Assembly (NCBI GenBank): GCA_028819835.1 | Contig: JAPPKR010000202.1 | Location: 1-13,913, forward strand | Direction of reading: 5' to 3' | DNA from: a bacterium | GTDB taxonomy: Bacteria > Actinomycetota > Acidimicrobiia > UBA5794 > ZC4RG35 | Length of the DNA: 13,913 nucleotides | Part shown: positions 1 to 7,298 of the stretch, piece after piece | How the letters are laid out: each line of letters opens with the position of its first letter | Numbering within the stretch: position 1 is the first letter of the stretch | The notes under the pieces: model-generated | The model's database searches: none | Told to the model about the DNA's origin: nothing | The model's input: only the letters and a program-made list of their open reading frames with translations | Position numbers and translations under genes: made by a program

Positions 1-134
1 ACGAACGACAGGCAGGCGTCCCGCAGCGCCTCCACCATCTCGTCCACCAGGCTGATGAAGGCGCTGGAGAGAATCGAGAAGGTCACCGGATCGACGCCGC
101 CGGCCAGGTCCGGGGAGTGCCGGTCGGCGTTCAT
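1..134 (-). CDS. hyuB: HyuB-like hydantoinase / lactamase / 5-oxoprolinase subunit B, N-terminal fragment
   Basis: Only the first 44 complete codons are present; the gene runs off the left edge. The start is the ATG at 132-134, which overlaps the hyuA stop as ATGA. A strong GGAGGTGAGGG ribosome binding site lies inside the last hyuA codons. The translation contains DPVTFSILSSAF and then a VDEMVEALRDAC stretch. This matches the family's N-terminal pattern (DPVT, a short helix, then xDEM..ALR). HyuB-family proteins pair with HyuA to hydrolyse cyclic amides such as hydantoins, 5-oxoproline or lactams, usually with ATP; related pairs carboxylate ketones. Position directly after hyuA supports the assignment. 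The family is fairly secure from the motif plus context, but the specific substrate cannot be read from this fragment. Confidence 0.85.
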   Translation of the reverse strand, partial: MNADRHSPDLAGGVDPVTFSILSSAFISLVDEMVEALRDACLSF

Positions 135-2191
135 CCCTCACCTCCCTCTCCGGTGGTGTCGAGCACCAGGTTGAGATGACGGTCCACATAAAGACTCATT
201 CCGGGTGGCGCCAGGGTGGTGGAGTCCATCTGCTCCACCACGGCCGGCCCCACGGTCCGGAACCCGACCGGCAGGGAAGGCCGGGACCACACCGGCGTTT
301 CCACCCAACCTCCCGCCTCTCGCCAGTAGACCTGACGTGACGCCGAGGCGGTCGGCGCGGCGGAACCCTGCTCGGCCGCCTGCGGCCGGTACTTGTCGGA
401 GATCCCCGTTCCGGTGACGTTTATCCCGTGGATCTCCACTTCCCGCTCCCCCAGGTCGAAGGTGAACCTCTGCAGATACAACTTTCTGAAGAGTTCCACG
501 CTCTCCGAAAGACTCTCTCTGGTCATTCTGCCGGTGACCGGGATGGCGAACACCCTCCACTGTCCCGCGTAGCACATGTCGATGGTCTTCTCCACGAACT
601 GGTTCTCCGGCGCAATGCCCTCCCGGTCCAGGGCCGCCCGCACCCGGGCGTCGAACTCCTCAAAACGATCGTTCATCTCGTCGATGTCAACCGCCGCCGC
701 CTCCCCATAGAACATGCTGGCGCCCAGGTCATGGCGGATGTCGGCCATGAGACAACCCAGAGCCGAAGTGAGTCCGGGCCGGGGAGGCACCAGCACGGTG
801 GGTATGCGCAACTCGGCCGCCACCCGCGCCCCGTGGAACGGCCCTGCTCCGCCGAACGCCACCAGGGCGAAGTCGCGGGGGTCCAACCCCCTCCTCATGG
901 TGGCCAGCCTGATGGCGTTGGCCATGTTCGCCTCGGCCACCGCGATCACCGCCGCCGCGGCGGAGACCGTGTCGCCGCCCAGCCTTCGACCGATCCCGTC
1001 ATGGATCACCTTGTGGGCAAGCTCCGGCGAGATCTCCATCGCCCCGCCCAACATGGCGCCCGGCCGGAGGTTCCCCATCACCACGTGGGCGTCGGTGTTG
1101 GTGGGCTGGTCCCCTCCCTTGCCGTAACAGGCCGGTCCGGGCACGGCCCTCATACTGTGAGGTCCCGAACGGAGCTTTCCTCCCGGGTCGAACCACGCCA
1201 CCGACCCTCCCCCTGCTCCGACGGTGATGATGTCCACCGCCGGGAACATGATCGGATGTCCCCACTCCACCTCCCAGGTCTCGGTGGTCCTCAACTGGCC
1301 TTCGAGGGTCACCGAGACGTCGGTGCTGGTCCCGCCGATGTCGAGGCCGATGATGTTCTCGAAACCGGCCAAGGCCCCTATCTCGCGGGCCGCGATCGCC
1401 CCCGCCGAAGGACCCGAATTGGCGGTGCGGACCGGGATGTCGGAGGTGGCCTCCACCCCCATCAAGCCACCCGCCGACTGCACGATCAGCACGTCACCGG
1501 GGTAGTCCCGACCCCGCAGACCCTGCTCAAGCGCCTGCAGGTAGTCGATCATCACCGGGATCAGGGCCACGTTGAGGATGGTGGTGGTGAAACGCTCGTA
1601 CTCGAGAATGCGAGGAATGGTCTCATGGGAGGTCCGGACCAGCGCCTCTGGGAACTCCTCCAGGATGATCTCCTTCATCCTCCGTTCGTTGCGGCCGTTG
1701 GTGTAGGAATGCAGGAAGCACACCGCGATGGTGCGGATGCCCCGACCCCTCAGGATCCGTGCCACCGCCCGGGCCTCACTCTCGTCGAGAGGAGTACGCA
1801 CCTCGCCGGAACTGAGCGTCCGTTCAGTGACTTCCAAGCGGTCTCGCGGCTTGACGATCGAGGGACGGGGGGACTCGTGGTAGATGTCCCATATGTCCTC
1901 CTTCGAGCCGCGGGCGGACTGGGTCAGGACGGCGGTGACACCCCTGGTGGTCACCATGGCCACCCGCGGGAGGCGTCTCTCTATCAAGGCGTTGGTGCCC
2001 AGGGTGGTCCCATGAGCGAAAGAGCGGAACCGGTCCCCTGTCACCTCCGCTTCATCCATGGCATTGAAGACTCCCCCGAACCCGTCGGGAGTGGTGGGGG
2101 TCTTGACGACCTGCACCCCACCCTCGGGATCGGCCATCACCCAGTCGGTGAAGGTCCCGCCGATGTCGACCCCGATCCTGAACTCAGCCAT
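131..2191 (-). CDS. hyuA: HyuA-like hydantoinase / lactamase / 5-oxoprolinase subunit A
   Basis: A 686-residue protein of normal length for the HyuA family, which has an actin/ASKHA-type ATPase fold and works with HyuB on cyclic amides. Visible motifs are the N-terminal phosphate loop GVDIGGTFTD (residues 7-16), GTTLGTNALIER (61-72), a second phosphate motif GLDIGGTSTD (282-291), VGAGGGS (324-330), GPACYGKGG (352-360) and TNTDAHVVMGNLRP (364-377). The start ATG shares one base with the livF stop (TGATG), and the stop overlaps the hyuB start (ATGA), so translation of the three is probably coupled. The neighbouring Liv-type importer and RidA suggest a nitrogen-containing cyclic substrate brought in from outside. 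Relatives include N-methylhydantoinase, 5-oxoprolinase, caprolactamase and acetone or acetophenone carboxylase subunits; sequence alone does not separate these. Family secure, substrate unknown. Confidence 0.92.
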   Translation of the reverse strand: MAEFRIGVDIGGTFTDWVMADPEGGVQVVKTPTTPDGFGGVFNAMDEAEVTGDRFRSFAHGTTLGTNALIERRLPRVAMVTTRGVTAVLTQSARGSKEDIWDIYHESPRPSIVKPRDRLEVTERTLSSGEVRTPLDESEARAVARILRGRGIRTIAVCFLHSYTNGRNERRMKEIILEEFPEALVRTSHETIPRILEYERFTTTILNVALIPVMIDYLQALEQGLRGRDYPGDVLIVQSAGGLMGVEATSDIPVRTANSGPSAGAIAAREIGALAGFENIIGLDIGGTSTDVSVTLEGQLRTTETWEVEWGHPIMFPAVDIITVGAGGGSVAWFDPGGKLRSGPHSMRAVPGPACYGKGGDQPTNTDAHVVMGNLRPGAMLGGAMEISPELAHKVIHDGIGRRLGGDTVSAAAAVIAVAEANMANAIRLATMRRGLDPRDFALVAFGGAGPFHGARVAAELRIPTVLVPPRPGLTSALGCLMADIRHDLGASMFYGEAAAVDIDEMNDRFEEFDARVRAALDREGIAPENQFVEKTIDMCYAGQWRVFAIPVTGRMTRESLSESVELFRKLYLQRFTFDLGEREVEIHGINVTGTGISDKYRPQAAEQGSAAPTASASRQVYWREAGGWVETPVWSRPSLPVGFRTVGPAVVEQMDSTTLAPPGMSLYVDRHLNLVLDTTGEGGEG

Positions 2192-2895
2192 CAGATCCCC
2201 AGATAGGCCCTTCGCACGAGATCGCTCTCGAGCACATCCTGGGTCTCGCCGCTCTCGACCACCAAACCCGACTCCATCACATAAGCTCTCCGGGCGATCT
2301 CCAAAGCCAGGAAGGCGTTCTGCTCCACCAGCAGCACAGTCAACCCCTGGCGGTTGAGGTCGAGGATGATCTCGGCCAGATGGTCCACGATGATCGGGGC
2401 CAGACCCGCCGACGGCTCGTCCAGCAGCAGGAGCCGAGGCTCGGCCATCAGAGCCCTGGCTATGGCAAGCATCTGCTGCTCCCCGCCGCTCAGGGTCCCG
2501 GCGCGCTGGCGGGCCCGTTCGGAGAGGCGCGGGAAAAACTCGAAGGCCCGCTCCAGCCGTCGGCGGTACTCGTCCTCCTCGTTGACCATGTGAGCGCCCA
2601 TCTCGAGGTTCTCCAGAACCGTCATGGCGGGAAAGAGTTCCTTGCCTTGCGGCACGTGGCCCAGGCCCATGCCGACTATCTCGTGAGGTCTGAGGCTGTC
2701 GATTCTCTCACCCTCGAAGGAGATCTCGCCGCTCTGGGGTCTGAGCACTCCGGAGACGGTGAGCAGCAGAGTGGTCTTTCCCGCGCCGTTGGCTCCGATC
2801 ACCGTCACCAACTCCCCCTCCGGCACGCTGATCGAGACATCGAAGAGCACCTGCACCCGCCCGTAGGCCACGTTGAGAGCGTTGATCTCAAGCAC
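2191..2895 (-). CDS. livF: Branched-chain-type amino acid ABC transporter ATPase LivF
   Basis: A 234-residue ATP-binding subunit, cytoplasmic face, powering a HAAT-family importer. Walker A GANGAGKTT (residues 34-42), Q-loop around Q83 in VPQGKELFP, signature LSGGEQQ (135-141) and Walker B LLLLDEP (155-161) are all intact. The short form, ending in a DLVRRAYLGI-like tail, is typical of LivF. The start is GTG at 2893-2895, eight bases inside the end of livG, with no clear ribosome binding site, so translation probably couples to livG. The stop shares a base with the hyuA ATG. The partner ATPase is the livG product. The branched-chain name is a family label; the real ligand is more likely the substrate of the adjacent hydrolase. 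Confidence 0.95.
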   Translation of the reverse strand: MLEINALNVAYGRVQVLFDVSISVPEGELVTVIGANGAGKTTLLLTVSGVLRPQSGEISFEGERIDSLRPHEIVGMGLGHVPQGKELFPAMTVLENLEMGAHMVNEEDEYRRRLERAFEFFPRLSERARQRAGTLSGGEQQMLAIARALMAEPRLLLLDEPSAGLAPIIVDHLAEIILDLNRQGLTVLLVEQNAFLALEIARRAYVMESGLVVESGETQDVLESDLVRRAYLGI

Positions 2896-3655
2896 CGCGG
2901 CGTTTCCCCAGGTAGGCGGTGATCACATCGGGGTTGCCCACTATCTCCTCGGGGGTCCCCTCGGCGATCTTCGCGCCGAAGTTGAGCACGGTGATCCTTG
3001 TGCAGATGTTGGTTATCAAGCGCATGTTGTGCTCCACCAGGAGAACCGTGACCCCCTGGCTTCGCAGCGTCCTGATCAGGTTCATCAAATAGGCTGCTTC
3101 CTCGGGATTGAGGCCGGTGGCTGGTTCGTCCAAGAGCAGCATCTTGGGCTTGGCCGCCAAGGCGATGGCGATCTCCAGATACCGGTGCTCTCCGGCCGAG
3201 AGGTCCCGGGCCACCGCGTCGATCCGCTCGGCGAGGCCCACGAAGGCGAGCAACTCCCGCACCCGTTCCTCCATCTCCCTGCTCTGCTCCAGGTATTTTC
3301 TGGACCTCGTCAGCGCTCCCAGCAGCGATGTCGGATTCTTGAGGTGGCTTCCGTGGAGTACGTTGTCCCGGACGGTCAGGTTCTCGAACAGGGTGGTGAT
3401 CTGGAAGGTGCGAACCAATCCCAGACGGGCCAGTTCGTGAGGTTGCTCGCCTGAGACGTCCGAACTCTGGTACCTAACCACCCCCCTGGTGGGCTTGATG
3501 TAGCCCGTGATCAGGTTGAGGGCAGTGGTCTTGCCGGAGCCGTTCGGCCCGATCAGACCCCGGATTTCTCCCTCTTCCACAGACAGGTCCAAGCGGTCCA
3601 CCGCCGAAAGGCCGCCGAACATCCTGGTGAGGCCGCTGGTCTCTAGGATCGGCAT
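2888..3655 (-). CDS. livG: Branched-chain-type amino acid ABC transporter ATPase LivG
   Basis: A 255-residue ATP-binding subunit paired with LivF. Walker A GPNGSGKTT (residues 36-44), Q-loop Q85 in VRTFQITTLF, and Walker B MLLLDEP (172-178) are present. The signature reads LSAGEHRYLEIA (152-163), a variant of the usual LSYGEQRRLEIA of LivG proteins, with Ala and His at positions normally Tyr and Gln. This is probably tolerated, since the SxGE core is kept. The LivG-type insertion between the Q-loop and the signature (residues about 101-150) is present. The ATG start lies 2 bases after the livM stop, and the end overlaps livF by 8 bases, so it belongs to the same operon. Confidence 0.95.
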   Translation of the reverse strand: MPILETSGLTRMFGGLSAVDRLDLSVEEGEIRGLIGPNGSGKTTALNLITGYIKPTRGVVRYQSSDVSGEQPHELARLGLVRTFQITTLFENLTVRDNVLHGSHLKNPTSLLGALTRSRKYLEQSREMEERVRELLAFVGLAERIDAVARDLSAGEHRYLEIAIALAAKPKMLLLDEPATGLNPEEAAYLMNLIRTLRSQGVTVLLVEHNMRLITNICTRITVLNFGAKIAEGTPEEIVGNPDVITAYLGKRRGA

Positions 3656-3657
3656 CG

Positions 3658-4680
3658 CTACTCCATCCCCACCCCGGCCCGGGCTCGGTCTTCGCCCTCC
3701 GCGGTCGCCTCATCTCCGGATTTCCTGCGTTCCCTGCTGCTCCGAACTGCCCTCTGTAGAGCGGGGAAGACTCCGATCGGCATGAACAGCACCACCAGCA
3801 GCAACACCACGCCGAATATCACGAAGCGGTATTCCTGCAGGGCCCGCAGCCACTCGCTCACCAGGACGAAGATCGCCGCGCCCAGGACCGGACCCCACAG
3901 CGTTCCCGTCCCTCCCACCAGGACGACTATCAGGAAGATGAACATGTAGTCGAGACCCAGGAGGTTCGGGTTGACGAACCGAAAGTGGTGGGCGTACAGG
4001 GCGCCGGAAAAGCCCACCAGCGCGCAGGCGAACGAGAACGCCAGGACATAGTATTTGGTAGCCGCCACACCGATGGACTTGGCCAGGTCCTCGTTCTCGT
4101 GGATGCTGCGCACTCCTCTCCCGAACCGGGAGGAGCGCAGCCTCGACAGGAGAAACACCACCCCCAGCAGCAACAGCAGGGCGAAGTAAAAGTAAGCCAA
4201 CTCCGAGCGTATCTCCCAGCCGAACAGGCTGGGTGGGGGGACCTGGCGCAACCCTGACGGACCGCCGGTGACCGGTCTCCACCGGAGAGCCACCGTCCAG
4301 GCCAACACTCCGAAACCCAGGGTGACGATCGCCAGTTCAAGGTTCCGGGTGCGGCGCAGCGCTATGTATCCGATCAGGAGACCCACCAGGCCGGCGGCGG
4401 CCGGCGCAGCCAGGAACCCGATCCAGGGAGATATCCCCAGATCAAGCGCCAGTTTCGCCGACACATAGGCGCCGAACCCCCAGAAAGCGGCGTGTCCGAA
4501 AGAAAATTGCCCCATCTCACCCATGATGTAATCGAGACTGAGCCCGGCGATCGCATATATCACAATCAGGACCAACAGACCACGGTTGTAGGTGTTGGTA
4601 AACAGGAACAGCGGCACCATCGCAACCACCAGGAGCAACAAACCTCCCAGCCACCATCCCGGTGGGATTCTCAACCTCAC
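3658..4680 (-). CDS. livM: Branched-chain-type amino acid ABC transporter permease LivM
   Basis: A 340-residue integral membrane permease of the LivM group, forming the inner-membrane channel with LivH. It has many hydrophobic helices beginning at about residue 9, and the family landmark GQFSFGHAAFWGFGAY around residues 57-72. A second landmark, VGGTGTLWGPVLGAAIF, lies near residues 256-272. The C-terminus is a charged, Arg/Glu-rich tail of about 30 residues, longer than the minimal family end and probably cytoplasmic. The start is GTG at 4678-4680, preceded by GGGAGG about seven bases upstream inside the end of livH; the gap to livH is one base. Confidence in the family is high. The transported compound is inferred only from the hyu genes downstream. 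Confidence 0.95.
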   Translation of the reverse strand: MRLRIPPGWWLGGLLLLVVAMVPLFLFTNTYNRGLLVLIVIYAIAGLSLDYIMGEMGQFSFGHAAFWGFGAYVSAKLALDLGISPWIGFLAAPAAAGLVGLLIGYIALRRTRNLELAIVTLGFGVLAWTVALRWRPVTGGPSGLRQVPPPSLFGWEIRSELAYFYFALLLLLGVVFLLSRLRSSRFGRGVRSIHENEDLAKSIGVAATKYYVLAFSFACALVGFSGALYAHHFRFVNPNLLGLDYMFIFLIVVLVGGTGTLWGPVLGAAIFVLVSEWLRALQEYRFVIFGVVLLLVVLFMPIGVFPALQRAVRSSRERRKSGDEATAEGEDRARAGVGME

Positions 4681-4681
4681 T

Positions 4682-5545
4682 TCACTTCCTCCCGAACAGG
4701 CCCTGGGGGCGCAGCAGCAGAACGATGATCATCACCACGTACAGGTACCCCTGGCGGTAGTAGGTGGATACGAACTGGCCGAACAACGCCTCGGTCACGC
4801 CCATGAACAGGCCCACCGCCACCGCTCCCGCCACGTTCCCCATCCCCGCCACGATCACCACCGCAAAACCGGTGATTAGCAGAGGTTGTCCCAGGTTGGG
4901 AGATGCGGACGAGACCAGGACAATCAACACCCCGGCCAGGGCCGCCAATCCGGACGCGACTATCAGGGTGGTGTCATAGACGGCGGTTGTGTTGATCCCG
5001 ATCAGACGGGCCCCCAGCAGGTTCTGGCCGGTGGCCCGGGTCTTCTTGCCCAGCTTGGTGAAAGTAAGCATCAGGTACAGCCCCAGAACCGCCGCAAAGC
5101 ACACCCCCACCAGGAGGACGCTGGCGGTGGTTACGTACACCCCTCCCACCTGGACGATCTCATTGAAGGGCTTGTCCACTCCCTTGGGTCCGGACCCCCA
5201 CACCACCAGACTGCCGTTCAACAACATGAAGCTCAGCGCCACGGTCGAGAGGATCACCACCAACTCCGAATGTCCCAGGAACGGGCGAACCGTGACCCGG
5301 TTGACCAGGAAGCCGGCCAGGGCCATCACCACCACCACCAGCGCCGCGCCAGTGAAATAACCCATCCCGACCACATCGGTGACCGTGAACAGCAGCATGG
5401 CCCCCAACATGGTCAACTCGCCATGCGCCATGTTGATCACCCTCATCACTCCGAACACCAGGCTCAACCCGGCCGCGAAGATCACATAGATCGAGCCGTT
5501 GAGGAGACCGTTCCAGAGTTGCTGGCCGATGACGTCCCAACTCAT
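4682..5545 (-). CDS. livH: Branched-chain-type amino acid ABC transporter permease LivH
   Basis: A 287-residue permease of usual LivH length. The N-terminus carries NGLLNGSIYVIFAAGLSLVFG followed by MRVINMAHGELTMLGA (about residues 34-49), the classic LivH amphipathic motif. Several hydrophobic helices follow, and the end LLLRPQGLFGRK is a near-invariant LivH terminus. The ATG at 5543-5545 follows an AGGTGAGG ribosome binding site. It is separated from the iclR stop by 55 bases that hold a cluster of palindromes, unlike the tight junctions further downstream. The protein partners with LivM, LivG, LivF and the lipoprotein encoded at 7299-8546. Confidence 0.95.
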   Translation of the reverse strand: MSWDVIGQQLWNGLLNGSIYVIFAAGLSLVFGVMRVINMAHGELTMLGAMLLFTVTDVVGMGYFTGAALVVVVMALAGFLVNRVTVRPFLGHSELVVILSTVALSFMLLNGSLVVWGSGPKGVDKPFNEIVQVGGVYVTTASVLLVGVCFAAVLGLYLMLTFTKLGKKTRATGQNLLGARLIGINTTAVYDTTLIVASGLAALAGVLIVLVSSASPNLGQPLLITGFAVVIVAGMGNVAGAVAVGLFMGVTEALFGQFVSTYYRQGYLYVVMIIVLLLRPQGLFGRK

Positions 5546-5560
5546 CCGCCGGACCTCACC

Positions 5561-5593
5561 TGGTTACCGACCAACCCGGGTTGAGACAACCGA
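5561..5593. promoter_or_regulatory. Cluster of interleaved palindromes between iclR and livH
   Basis: The 55-base gap contains a perfect 12-base palindrome CAACCCGGGTTG (5572-5583). It overlaps on one side with GGTT-N6-CAACC (about 5562-5576) and on the other with GGTTG-AGA-CAACC (5579-5591). Repeated GGTTG/CAACC half-sites in alternating orientation look like a protein operator, and the adjacent gene encodes an IclR-family regulator. As RNA the same bases could form small alternative hairpins upstream of the livH ribosome binding site. No convincing promoter was seen here. The function is inferred; the repeats themselves are plain in the sequence. Confidence 0.45.
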
Positions 5594-5600
5594 TTCATGG

Positions 5601-6401
5601 CTAGCCGTAGATCGGGACCCGGTTGTCGAATCGCGTGGCTGATATCTCCTCGCTGATCGTCTCCGCGAAGGACTTGAGAATCGGGCCGTAGTGGCTTTCC
5701 AAGGTCTCGATGTCTGCTCGGGTCGCCAGGGTGGCCACCCCAACCGCTCCTATCACCTCCGCGCCATGAAACACCGGCGCCGACACCGACCGCAAACCGA
5801 CGGTCAGTTCCTGGTCGTTCAGAGCGATCCCCTTGATCCGCGCCTCCTCCAGTTGGGCCCGGTAGTCATCAGCGCCCGTAACCGTAGTGGTGGTCCGGCG
5901 CTGGAAGTCCATCTCCCTCAAAACCCTCTCCGCCTCCTGGGGCGGCATGGCCGACAGGATGGCCTTGCCCAAAGAACTCAGATGGGCAGGGAGGCGGCTG
6001 CCCACTTGAAGATTGATTGTGATGATGTCGTCGCGGTGACGCCTCGCCATATAGATGACTTCGGCGCCCTCCAGGACGCCGTAGTTGACGGCCGTCGCCT
6101 CCGGCAATGCCACGCTGATCTCATCCAGGTAGGGACGGATGTGCTCCACGAACTCTCGAGATTCAACCGCGGCGACCCCCAGATTCAGGACCTTCTTGGA
6201 AGGCCGGTAGAGACGCTCGGTCCTCCTTATGTACCCCAGGTCTTCCAGAACGCCGGTGAGGCGATAGACACTTGCCCGGCTGATCTGGGTGCGGCGCGCG
6301 ATGTCCGCCACCGAGAGCGCCGGAGACCTCTCGTCGAAGGCAGCCAGTATTTGCAGGCCCTTCGATAAAGACCCTGGCGGATGGCTGGGAACGGCAGTCA
6401 T
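5601..6401 (-). CDS. IclR-family transcriptional regulator, Pca/Pob-like subgroup
   Basis: A 266-residue DNA-binding regulator of normal IclR length. Residues about 10-72 form the winged helix-turn-helix (SLSKGLQILAAF, then ADIARRTQISRASVYRL as the helix-turn-helix, then wing YRPSKKVLNLG). Residues about 80-258 form the effector-binding domain, with VGSRLPAHLSSLGKAIL and NDQELTVGLRSVSAPVF. The latter motif is characteristic of the PcaR/PcaU/PobR subgroup, whose members often activate catabolic operons in response to small carboxylic acids. The ATG at 6399-6401 follows the EthD gene by 15 bases and has no clear ribosome binding site, so translation is probably coupled. It sits in the middle of the operon it likely controls, which would give autoregulation. 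Effector unknown. Confidence 0.9.
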   Translation of the reverse strand: MTAVPSHPPGSLSKGLQILAAFDERSPALSVADIARRTQISRASVYRLTGVLEDLGYIRRTERLYRPSKKVLNLGVAAVESREFVEHIRPYLDEISVALPEATAVNYGVLEGAEVIYMARRHRDDIITINLQVGSRLPAHLSSLGKAILSAMPPQEAERVLREMDFQRRTTTTVTGADDYRAQLEEARIKGIALNDQELTVGLRSVSAPVFHGAEVIGAVGVATLATRADIETLESHYGPILKSFAETISEEISATRFDNRVPIYG

Positions 6402-6416
6402 CTGAGACCAGCGGGT

Positions 6417-6746
6417 CTATTCCACACCGAACTCGTCCTCCTCGACGATCACGAACACCGAGTCCTGGGTCTTGGCGCCCATGAAGTTCTTCTCGTCGGC
6501 CAGGAGGGTGGCGTACTCGGGAGAGTCGGCCGTGGCCAGAAAGTCCTCCACGGTGTCATACCACACCTCGGCCACCCCGTCGCAAGGCGCAACACGCCCG
6601 GGAACCTCCAGGGGTCGGCATTGGACGTACCGGCGCACCCTGGGCATGGCCAGCACCAGGGGCGCATGCACATTCTTCCAATGTTCATGGAATTGCTGGC
6701 TGGTCAGGTCGGGTCTCCTGGTCAGCAGGGTCACCGTTTTGATCAT
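6417..6746 (-). CDS. EthD-domain protein
   Basis: A 109-residue single-domain protein of the EthD / dimeric alpha-beta barrel group. The N-terminal pattern MIKTVTLLTRRPDLTSQQF, followed by HEHWKNVHAPLV (residues about 20-31), is the family hallmark. It contains the His/Trp-rich segment typical of the fold. EthD proteins are small dimers found in many catabolic operons; several relatives bind heme or aromatic and lactone intermediates, but the general function is poorly defined. A good AAGGAG ribosome binding site precedes the ATG at 6744-6746. It lies 55 bases after ridA and 15 before iclR, within the transporter-hydrolase operon. A role in handling an intermediate of that pathway is an inference from position only. 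Confidence 0.82.
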   Translation of the reverse strand: MIKTVTLLTRRPDLTSQQFHEHWKNVHAPLVLAMPRVRRYVQCRPLEVPGRVAPCDGVAEVWYDTVEDFLATADSPEYATLLADEKNFMGAKTQDSVFVIVEEDEFGVE

Positions 6747-6801
6747 CTTCCACTCCTTGTGCCAGGGTGCGGATCAACGAACGGATGGCGCCGGAAAAGG
6801 G

Positions 6802-7200
6802 TCATCCGTCGTCCACCACCGCCACTGCCTCGATGTCGATCAGGGCGTGGTGAATCAACTCCGCCACCACCACCGACACCCGGGCGGGCTGTCGGTCGGG
6901 GAAGTACCGGGCGTAAATCGGCTCGTACCGGTGGTAATGGTCGTGATCGACCAGGTAAACCCGGGTGAGGACCACATCGCTCATCTTGGCGCCGGCCCGC
7001 TCCAAGGCAACCTTGAGGTTCTCCAGAGCCAGTTCCGCCTGTTCCTCCAAGGTTTCCCCCAGCACCCCGGTGGTCTTGTCCCAGCCCAACTGGCCCGTCA
7101 CCCAGAGGGTGTTCCCCGCCCGCACCACGTCATTCCAGCGGCTCTTCGACCCGATGGCCCGGAAGAGTTCCTCCTCAACCGGTACGAATACTCTCTCCAC
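6802..7200 (-). CDS. RidA/YjgF-family (Rid) protein, probable enamine/imine deaminase
   Basis: A 132-residue Rid-family protein, usual length. RidA proteins form trimers that hydrolyse reactive enamines and imines to ketones and ammonia; other subgroups act in catabolic pathways for pyrimidines, aminomuconate and similar compounds. The catalytic arginine is kept in QPARVSV (R107), as is the glutamate in IEAVA (E124). The cysteine that follows the arginine by two in E. coli RidA is a valine or serine here, so this is not the housekeeping form. VTGQLGWD (34-41) and DVVLTRVYLVD (75-85) are family landmarks. The start is GTG at 7198-7200, with AAAGGAGG 11 bases upstream. A strong hairpin separates it from the binding-protein gene. 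It may remove an imine formed after ring opening of the operon's substrate; that is inferred. Confidence 0.88.
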   Translation of the reverse strand: MERVFVPVEEELFRAIGSKSRWNDVVRAGNTLWVTGQLGWDKTTGVLGETLEEQAELALENLKVALERAGAKMSDVVLTRVYLVDHDHYHRYEPIYARYFPDRQPARVSVVVAELIHHALIDIEAVAVVDDG

Positions 7201-7232
7201 TCTCTTCGGCGCCTCCTTTCTCGGTCAATAAG

Positions 7233-7277
7233 GATGTATCGGCCTGGCCCCGTATAAAGGGCGCAGGCCGATACATC
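7233..7277 (-). terminator. Perfect 14-bp stem hairpin between the binding-protein gene and ridA
   Basis: GATGTATCGGCCTG (7233-7246) and CAGGCCGATACATC (7264-7277) are exact reverse complements. The 17-base loop contains a further GCCC/GGGC pairing with one bulged G, so the stem can extend to about 18 pairs. It begins 22 bases after the binding-protein stop. On the minus-strand transcript it is followed by CUUAUUGACC, which is not a proper U tract, so full intrinsic termination is unlikely. In ABC operons such hairpins often protect the upstream mRNA 3' end, or act as partial terminators so that binding protein exceeds the permease. That role is the likely one here. Confidence 0.7.
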
Positions 7278-7298
7278 AGAGTTATGGGAGAGTTACGT

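Noticed and set aside
428..2206. Long plus-strand frame opposite hyuA.
   Set aside because: It is His/Arg/Gly-rich with no recognisable domain and is fully antisense to a clear HyuA; it is a high-GC shadow frame.
6405..6418. Small hairpin AGACC-AGCG-GGTCT at the EthD/iclR junction.
   Set aside because: Only five pairs, overlapping a stop codon; too short to call a terminator or operator.
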